DNA from: Cristatella mucedo
Lineage: Eukaryota > Bryozoa > Phylactolaemata > Cristatellidae
Direction: 5' to 3'
Length of the DNA stretch: 64,000 nt
NCBI GenBank assembly: GCA_009760855.2
Contig: WPIO01000003.1
Location: forward strand, 2,221,001-2,285,000
The translations under genes were made by a program, and so were the position numbers. The notes below the pieces were generated by a model. It did not search any database and was not told the DNA's origin. It worked only from the letters and a program-made list of their open reading frames with translations. Positions 56,174-64,000 of this stretch are shown here, one piece after another. How positions within the stretch are numbered: position 1 is the stretch's first letter; the number at the start of each line of letters is the position of its first letter.

Positions 56174-56953
56174 TCAATGGTTTATACAAAGGCTAGGAAT
56201 GACACTGCTCTACTAGTCAAATGGTTATCGACGACGCGGATATCTGGACTAAATGCCAGCTCACACTGCAGTCGGTGGTAATCGCTCAGTGATGAATATA
56301 GAACATAAGCGAGAGAGATATTTTCTTATGCAATAGGCAATCTTCTTTAAGATTTTTATACTGCGGTGCTGTTGCTATATTTCCCATAACTCGAAAGCCA
56401 CTATAATAGATCAGTGAGTCACGACAACCACAGTAACTGCTGTACTGTCTGACTTTTGGAGTAGCACCTGATCCGTATTGCAGAGCTGGCGACTCCCCTC
56501 CTTTAGGTTCGTCACCGTAAATCGCACAGAATGCAGTCCTAAAGTTGAGATGGTGCTTGGACTCGGAAAATTTTTGCCATCTTTCCCATACCTAGTGAAC
56601 AGCGATCGAACAAGAACGTGTAAGTAAGCGTGCCGCCCGTATAAACCTATCTGCTGTCTGGTGATTGCATACTCTGCCTATCATGGCTGTCTATTCTAGT
56701 GGAAGGCGTGTGCTACAACTTATCTGCTGGCGCGTACGTACTTACGGTTCGGGTTGGAACGTGCCCAAGCTATGCATCTGCTCGGCCAGGTACATTCACT
56801 GGATGCTGCTCAAGCGTGTCACGACTCTTGGTTGATGAGGTCGTGATCGGCTCAAAAGTACAAGCAGGTATGGGCGAATACAGAGGCCAACAGAGGCCCC
56901 AGTGTTTTCTATGCCTGTCGCATTTTAATGCTGTCGTATGTTTAACCGGATGA
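56174..56953 (+). CDS. CTHRC1-like secreted protein, C-terminal domain (3 exons, 5' part missing)
   Basis: Exons 56174-56277, 56507-56619 and 56700-56953, with phase-compatible AG/GT junctions (donors GTAATC and GTAAGT). The joined product reads SMVYTKARNDTALLVKW, then SRWFVTVNRTEC, then EGVCYNLSAGAYVLTVRVGT, ending near SSVSRLLVDEVV. This parallels the C-terminal globular domain of collagen triple helix repeat-containing protein 1: the NTALHV..SG, CC.RWYFT.NG.EC, RTS.VEGLC..I.AG and SVSRIIIEE blocks. CTHRC1 is a secreted glycoprotein acting in the extracellular matrix and Wnt/PCP signalling; related proteins are found across animals. After VDEVV the frame runs about 27 codons further than in vertebrate CTHRC1, so the final exon may be spliced or carry an extension. 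The upstream exons, including any collagen repeat, were not found with confidence. Confidence 0.75.
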
Positions 56954-58496
56954 CCAGTTTACTGTATTTTGCAAAGAAAGTCTGAGCAGCGTCAATCCGG
57001 AAAGCACTTTACGCCAATTCGAGTCAAAATAATAAACTGATAACCTCGTTCACAAGGCTCGCACAAAGCACAATGACGCCACGACGATGCAGCTTTTTGG
57101 CTCACTGCGTATCTCGCTGCTTCTAGCACTTCTTAAAATCGTGGTCAGTGCATTTTAATTACTGTGCATCACATCGGACCTATTTCGCTATAATACATAT
57201 AGATCATTGACAACTTCCTTTTCTGATGCAAGAGTAGCTTTGTAGAATATTTGACGTAGTAATACTGCTCCCTAATATATTATAACTACACCTATAAAAA
57301 GTAAGACCACGGATTCCATTCGGTTGCCGGTCAAAACCATGTTTGTGAGGATGTAGTTATATTTTGTCATCTGAGGCAAGTCAACGAAGACTTCGCAGAA
57401 AGCAACGTAAATTTTTCTAAAATTATGCGATACTCAGCTATGCATGTAAGAAATCTAGGCTAAATTTAACTGTTTATTATAGATGAGCCTGAGAGTCGCT
57501 CGAGATAACATTAGCGCAAGCCTTACTAACATGCACTGTTAAAGTAATGGTTTCATGATGTTTGTAAATCTTTAGAGGTAGAAAATAAAATAAGTATTAC
57601 AATATTCTAAGCTCTATTTTACAGAAAACAAATAGTACATCATATTAAACTTACAATTAAATTTCAAGCTGCAATTACGTGAATGCTCTTTTTTCATCTC
57701 TATATGAATACTAAATATTTAATTGGACATTAGATTGAATATTATTAAATAAAAAATTGTATCAACTGAAAATTTGTGTTATATAAATCATCCTAGCCAT
57801 CATAATAGTGCCACAAATGTCTTAAGGATGACCAAGTAATGTTAATTTAGTGACTTGTTTGTAAGGACACCATCTACCAAATTGCTCGATCGCTTACATT
57901 TGAATTTCTTAGATTGACTAGAGCGTAGTCGGAAACAATCGTGGGAACACAAAAGTCAATTTGAAAATTCGGACCATTCGTAGTAGCCTGTAGTTTTACG
58001 AAAGCTCAGCCGCATAGAGTCACCAGGCACCTGCCTTTCACTATAGCTGAATGTCCAGGTCCGACTCTTAATTGCTAATCCGTTCCATTTAGAGATAATC
58101 TATGGTGTGTTTACTTAGGCAATTAATAAATCTTGTGATTAAAACCATGCTCATCACTATTTAACAATTCTATTCTGGTGAGACAGTGTATACATTTCAA
58201 ATGTAAGATGAGATGTTTTACCTTAGGATGCAAGCTGCTAGTTTTCCCCAAACATTTTGAATAGACACTCGTCATTGCAGCACCGTCTTAGTAGTACCAT
58301 AAATATAACCATAATTGAATGTGAGCATGAAGTAGATAACTTGTTTGTTTATTGTATATTCGGAAAGGACTGGGGAACAGCTTGATTCAATCACATTCAA
58401 ACTAGCTTAGCTTAACGTTACAACAACCAGAAAATTCGCACGAATTATCTAGATATTGCTAAGATAAAAAAAAGATGGAATTTTGGCCAATTTCAC
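56954..58496. other. AT-rich flank, nothing recognised
   Basis: AATAAA occurs near 57030 (AATAATAAACTG) and could serve the CTHRC1-like transcript. Otherwise featureless. Confidence 0.35.
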
Positions 58497-58592
58497 AGCA
58501 TCATTCGTATAACATCAGGAGAGCATTAGTGGCTATCACCACTACTTGCAGTGACCAATAAAGGACCACCCACTGCAGAAATCAAACCTACA
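58497..58592 (-). mobile_element. Type A SINE fragment
   Basis: GTGGCTATCACCACTACTTG and GACCACCCACTGCAGAAATC are the body and box B region on the minus strand. Confidence 0.6.
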
Positions 58593-58654
58593 AGCTGAGT
58601 TGTGCACAGCTTGCTAACAAGTACTCTTGAAATAATTAAATAAACAAGATGCAC

Positions 58655-58795
58655 TCAAACCCACGACCTCTGTCCAGAAGTCCTGGGTACAAATCCTGCA
58701 GTGGTCGATATTGTTTGCCACTGCAAGCGATGGAGACAGCCGTAGGTTCTTTTTTTGGTATACAAAAGATGCTGTTACATCAGCTTGTATTTTCT
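58655..58795 (+). mobile_element. Type A SINE
   Basis: CCTGGGTACAAATCCTGCAG (box B region), GCCACTGCAAGCGATGGAGA body and GATGCTGTTACATCAGCTTG end. Confidence 0.65.
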
Positions 58796-58942
58796 AATTT
58801 TAAGTCAATTTGTGACATCCTGTAAACTTTTTGTAGCAATATTTTTCTCTTTTTTAAAGGGCGAATTACTTTATAATCTGAGAAAATAGTTAGTATGTAT
58901 TGTACTATTAAATTGGGCTTACATCTATATAATAATCAGTAT

Positions 58943-59113
58943 TAGGCTAGCTGATTAAACAGCCTCTTTTTGTATAGCGACCGAAGTGCCTTTACGGCTA
59001 TCACCACCGCTTGCAGTGACGATACAGAATCGCCCACTGCAGGAATCGAACCCACGATCTCGGGACCGAGGTCGTGAAAGCAACCGCTTTATCTAGTGCG
59101 CCACCACGGCTCA
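58943..59113 (-). mobile_element. Type A SINE, best-preserved copy
   Basis: Complete on the minus strand: TGAGCCGTGGTGGCGCACTA head with box A-like TGGCGCACTAGATAAAG, box B GGTTCGATTCC, CACTGCAAGCGGTGGTGATA body, GTCGCTATACAAAAAGAGGC and TGTTTAATCAGCTAGC end. Confidence 0.88.
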
Positions 59114-59189
59114 GCCTCTTCCTAATAAATGCAATAGTTAATGCCGCAGATATATATTGTATATCATAATCGTATCCATAGTTCCAATT

Positions 59190-59680
59190 AATTTCAATAG
59201 TGCCGTCTGAGAACTAAATTTATGTTTAGGCAGTTTACATACTGTATGCCTTAAAGGGAGCATGACAGCACAGTTAGTGACAGCAAGCACAGCGTCAACA
59301 AGCATAAGTACACTCAGGGCTATTCACAAACGCAGCGAATGCTGTGAGAAGCCAATAGATTTGAAACTTGTTTTAAATTCAATCAATTCAGGAGAAGTTG
59401 CGACGTCTGTCGTGGGTGAGTTCGAGCCTTTGGGAGCCAACTAAATAAATTCAAGTTCTACAAAGGATTCGAGGTAGGCTCGAGGCACAGGAAAACGATT
59501 TAAATCATCCAAGCGACGGTACGACGCCTATTATAATTGATCAGTCATTCGGATTGGCAGGCTTCAGCCAGAGAATATGAGGGGATCTAGAAATGACTGA
59601 AAGGATCTTGAAGTCTCTGCACTAATTGGTGCTGAGTCAGTGCAGCTTGGCAAGATGTGGCGCAATCTAATAGTAGTCTA
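59190..59680 (-). mobile_element. Old LINE 3' fragment
   Basis: Follows the 3' hairpin (AGTGCCGTCTGAGAAC), the UTR and the C-terminal domain of the other copies (AAGGATTCGAGG, GGAGCCAAC) with many changes. Confidence 0.7.
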
Positions 59681-61278
59681 TTTCATACACCTAGTTTAGT
59701 AAGATTTCCAGGTTCAATGTAATGGAAATGCACGAAACGCTCTACGCGTACCTGCCTATCTGCTTTATACGCAGTTATGTATGTATTTCCCTTAAAATGT
59801 CAGTCTATGTAAATGCAGCATGCGTCACACTCCAAAAGGCTTACAATATTTTATGCATGTGATTCTATAATGAGAACGCTGTAGCACAACTACCCGTAAA
59901 TGTGCTCATGCAGTTTTGAATTACCCACGAAGAGTGTGGGCTTACACGAGCATTCAGCTGTATTCACCTTCACCTGGAACAGAATGGCAGCTATGGGAAG
60001 ATGCTGCGTGGCGGTTTAAAAACTAATCTGTTAGAGTCTAGTCTAATGTTAAAGAGAAGCGTTATCGGTAAAACAAAACGGAAAGCTGAGCTCATTTTAG
60101 GGGGCTATGTCTGGATCGTGCCTGCGCAAAATAACCGACAACTTTTGGTGCCAACCATTTGTATGGAAATGAGGATGAACAAATAAAATTAATTAACCTT
60201 GATTATTATGATCATACAAGTTTTTTCTGATAATCTAACTGACACAGCACCGTTCAAGAATCCCTTGCACAATTTTAGTTTGTTGACAGATATAGTGAGC
60301 TACTTAATTACAGAGTTTTCCTCACACGTGTTGCTCATGAAGCTGGAGGTCTAACAGGAACTAAAAACATCTCTCGAATGCCGATAATTGTTTGACGACA
60401 TGTGCTAACCTGACAAAACTGTGATACGCTGAGGTCTTCGTGACGAAAAAGATGCTTATACTTTGTACCGCGTTCTAGTGGCTATATACAGGCTCTAGTT
60501 GCTATAATTTCAAGTTTACAGTATGGTGGTTATATCTTGACCTAGTGTTTATTCATATATAGTTTGCTATAATTACAGTTTTAAAATGATGCCATACAAT
60601 GCTAATGTTCTCAATTCGAGTGAAAAATTCTAAAAAGTTTTTTTTATAAAAACAGTACAGGTTTATATAAGGTTTTCAAAGCTCCTTAAAGGTCTGCACC
60701 AAGATCTATTTTAACTTTTAGCATACGAAAGAGTGCACAGAACATGTCTCAATGATCCCTGTTTTCAAAATTTATTGATTAAAGTTCAATGAGGTTTTCT
60801 TGCATTGCCTTATTATAACTATATTAGTATAATGAAGATCCCCGATCAACGTGTCAGTCGAAGGGCTTACAAAGGCAGCGCCTGACGCATTTTTACGCTA
60901 CGTGGCATGCCAGTAGGCTTTAAGGCCACTTAACAGTATTAGTCCCGAGGTTATTTGCGATAATAGCTCAAATGTTATCCTCGCTTTTTATATGGTTGTC
61001 ACGGCAAGTCAATCTCATTTTAAAACTACTAGGCAACCGGCTGAGACAATTCTTGTTGTCAGTTTAGTCTGATAATTCCAATAAGGTACGAATTGCTATT
61101 TTTCAGATTCTGTGTAAACTGCTTTCTTTAGTATTCAATGACTTACAAGTTTGAAGCAGTATTTCTTATCTATTAGGCGAATCCTTGTTTGGCAGTGCCA
61201 GGCCAAGTTTCCGGCTTAGCTGTAATCACATAAAATATTGCCAGAAAAAAGCCCTATAAGGCTAAAATCGTCTGTAAT

Positions 61279-61371
61279 AATATATATATATATTTATATA
61301 ATTATAACTATATATAACTATGACTATATATATATATATATATAACTATATATATATATATATATATATAA
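61279..61371. repeat. (TA)n-rich patch
   Basis: Interrupted TATATA and AACTATA repeats. Confidence 0.9.
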
Positions 61372-62021
61372 CCGTCTGTAATAGACAAATTTCAGAGGGT
61401 CAAGCATTAAATTTGAGCGACAGTAAATTAATTCTAGTTTGAAAGTGCCAGAGTGCGTCTCAGGCTAGACCTATGAGAGCCATTTGAACAAGAAGGCGTG
61501 TCAGGTAAGGCTTGTTATGCTGGCATAAAAATATTAAAAGAACAGTCTGAAACATGCATTCCAAGTCAAAGCTACGGCTGTCTGAATTTGGGTATTGCAA
61601 GTCTGTCGGGAAACTGCCGAGCCACAGGCTAGTGAGGGGGCTATTGTAAATGTCTATTGTGTTATTTCTTATTTAAATGTCTATTGTATGCCACGTGACG
61701 GAAAATTTGAGCTTTGATTCTTAAATTTGCGATGCAAGTCAGCTGAGGAAATAGTCAAGATAAGAAAGTTCATCAGAAGTACGATTTTGTTTTGATGCAA
61801 CCCGATATATGAATGATTTCTAGACTGGCCCACGTTTAAGGATGAAACCTTAGCATCGTAGCTCTCTGTGGGAAACGATGGCCAGAGGTCAGAGAGCTAA
61901 AGCACAGATGCAAAATATAGACAGCAAAAAATTAGCGTGCAATAGAAAAAATATTCGTATTGCCTTTCTAATACCGTAAAAGTAAATACTGAACCAACAT
62001 ATTGCATTTTTCGCTTTTCAG

Positions 62022-62122
62022 TGACAACACCGGACGGAAAAATTGTCAAGATACCATTCTTTAACTTTTTTCATTATTTTTGGTGGGGAATGTATGACGA
62101 CCAAGATGTTGGATCTATCAAG
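62022..62122 (+). CDS. Candidate internal exon, unrecognised
   Basis: A strong pyrimidine tract and CAG end at 62021, and a GTACTT donor begins at 62123. The in-frame product is rich in aromatic residues (TPDGKIVKIPFFNFFHYFWW, then GMYDDQDVGSIK). It resembles no family I can name. It may be an exon of a gene running off the window, or chance. Confidence 0.22.
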
Positions 62123-63888
62123 GTACTTGATAAGCAAAGACGCATTTGAAAAAATCTGCGTGTTCTTATATGCAACTAAATATATTTGCAATCATTATGA
62201 AATTGATTTAAGAGCAGTGACGGTAAAATAATATTTTGTTGTTGACCTTTGGAACGTATTTTAAAACGTGAGTTTGGGGGAACAACTGTGAAACACTGAG
62301 TGTCGCGTGTGAGCGTTTTCTCAGTTGAATCATTAGCAACTCAAACTAAATGCAGCAGTTACGAATGGCGACGAATTGTGGAAGTTTCCAAAGTAATCTG
62401 TCAAGTTCGATTGGACGACCAAATAGAGTGCTCTCAAAACAAGCAAAGTCTCTCGATTCATCCTAATTTTCTATCCGGAAAGGTTTTACCTAGATATCTG
62501 CATTCCGTTTATTTTAGGCGTCATGATAGTTTACCAGTTCATTCATTTATTCTATTAGAATATACGCACCCTGTAAAGTTTGCACAATTACACTTGACTG
62601 TGATAAAATTTAGGAAAACCTGCTGATAGAAGGCTTGATTTCTATACGCTGCTTATAATTCTTTAAAAGGATATTAACTCGCAGTATCTCGTTTGTCGGT
62701 ATACCACAGTATTGCAATATAATTATGATGATTCTCTGAATTAATTAAAATTAGTTCTTTGTTATGCCTGTTCAGACGAAGAAAACTTCTTAGTGAAAAT
62801 ACGGTGCGATGAACTGCTGGAGTAGCTGCTGATCATTGAGGAAGGTTATAAAATATGCACGACTGCAGCATTACCGGACAAGTACATCGGCTACTTGTTT
62901 GGTCATCTTTTCTTTGAAGGCATGATCAAACCCATTTTATGACTCTTTATATTTATTTAGAATACCCCAAATGAGTTTTGTGTTGGTGCTTCATGTCAGT
63001 ATCAACCACGAAGTTTCTTATAGTTTGTCTGGACTCTATTTAGCCATTCGCCTTGCAATTCGGGTTTCTCAAATCTACTTTAATTCTCACTTTCTGGAGG
63101 CTGGGGACACACAACAATCGATTGTTATATTAGGTTTTTTAAATCCATAACATACTGACGCTATTCTTGATATGCTATATAATTCACATGAGTCCATTTC
63201 CCCTAAAAATGAAGGATTTGTACTTAAATGTCTTCCTTTGTTTGAATAGTTGTAAGAAGCTATCTGATAACAATGATAACTCAAAATTGTACAAGGTATC
63301 CTAACTTTCAATTATTTAAAATTTAACCAGAGTATTCTTTATTAGGATTTGTACTCTAGTAGTGGTTCTTGTGAACCATAGGGCTATAATTACTGTACAG
63401 TATTTTTGAAGAGACTGTAAAAAAACAGAGAGCATGGATAGCTTTTATAGATTCTATGTACTTTTAAAATCTGAAATTATGTATTAAAATTTAGGTTTTG
63501 CTATATGCTTTCACGATTTTTGTTGCTATATGCTTCCGCGATTACCATTATCCTTAAGGCGAGTATCCTCTGTTCTAGGATTTGTGCTCAATTTCAAAAT
63601 TGAGTGTACTCAGAATTTATGTTTAACTTTGAACCAACGACTGTGTTTCGTAAAGCTCTGTCTAAACCAGTGACTGACCATAAGTAGCTTTTAGTATCGA
63701 AACGCTTATTCGTAGCTGTTGGCGGATCTTGCTACAAAATTTCATCATTTTAAGCATGTGTTAAAAGATATGCATTTTGATTACAAGGCTGCTTAAAAAT
63801 CAGCCTGTTTACTTGAGCCTGAAATTGAAATGGTTCATTTCCGTAATAGATCAAAGTTTATGTAAACGTAAACATGGAGTTATATAAA

Positions 63889-63891
<3 letters not shown>

Positions 63892-63930
<39 letters not shown>
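63892..63930. repeat. (AT)n(GT)n microsatellite
   Basis: ATATAT run ending in TGTGTGTGTG. Confidence 0.9.
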
Positions 63931-64000
63931 AAAAACAGCAGCTGATAACTTCCTCATTTTGTATAATCTACATACCTGCATACAATATTTATGCTCCAGT

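Larger units (their letters stand above)
59681..63890. other. AT-rich, largely unassigned
   Basis: Contains the candidate exon at 62022-62122, a TA-rich patch at 61279-61371 and an open frame at 62300-62626 of unknown nature. No transposon family recognised; the least repeat-dense part of the window. Confidence 0.35.

Overview
This window looks like nuclear DNA from an animal. It has spliced genes with multi-kilobase introns, CR1/L2/Rex1-type LINEs, tRNA-derived SINEs, a hAT-type MITE, long (CA)n/(TA)n/(GA)n microsatellites and tandem satellite-like arrays. No operon structure, Shine-Dalgarno pattern or dense coding is visible. The lineage cannot be fixed from the sequence alone. The CTHRC1-like and PAN-like exons in the right half suggest an aquatic invertebrate, possibly a non-bilaterian, but that is inference.

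Left part (1-10,157): microsatellites, eroded LINE 3' ends, two related remnants of a retroelement with an R2/NeSL-like C-terminal tail (about 3.2-3.6 and 5.8-6.2 kb), a 5'-truncated LINE (4.0-5.6 kb), a SINE and a partial LTR (7.6-8.0 kb), and about 3 kb of relatively GC-rich sequence I could not assign.

Centre (10,158-37,519): one complete recognisable gene, an ERGIC3 orthologue (ER-Golgi intermediate compartment protein 3), in 11 exons encoding 388 residues on the + strand. All exon junctions could be placed with consistent phase. The fourth intron appears to be a GC-AG intron of about 5.9 kb. The introns carry many LINE copies, mostly in the opposite orientation to the gene. Two of them (18,263-21,905 and 26,645-30,157) run from a shared 5' end to a shared 3' hairpin and appear near full length, although both are broken by frameshifts or an inserted SINE.

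Right part (37.5-64 kb): more LINE fragments, an array of about seven ~175-bp tandem units (41.85-43.24 kb), a perfect 21-bp hairpin, a 192-bp hAT-type MITE inserted in a LINE and followed by a 126-bp inverted duplication, a probable solo LTR with an internal ~121-bp tandem repeat (53.84-55.31 kb), three SINEs in alternating orientation (58.5-59.1 kb), and pieces of secreted-protein genes. The last are a PAN/apple-like first exon (48.8-49.06 kb) and the last three exons of a CTHRC1-like protein (56.17-56.95 kb).

Two SINE types are present. Type A has a tRNA-like head and a tail unrelated to the LINE. Type B has a tRNA-like head and ends in the same 3' hairpin as the LINE, which suggests that the LINE mobilises it.
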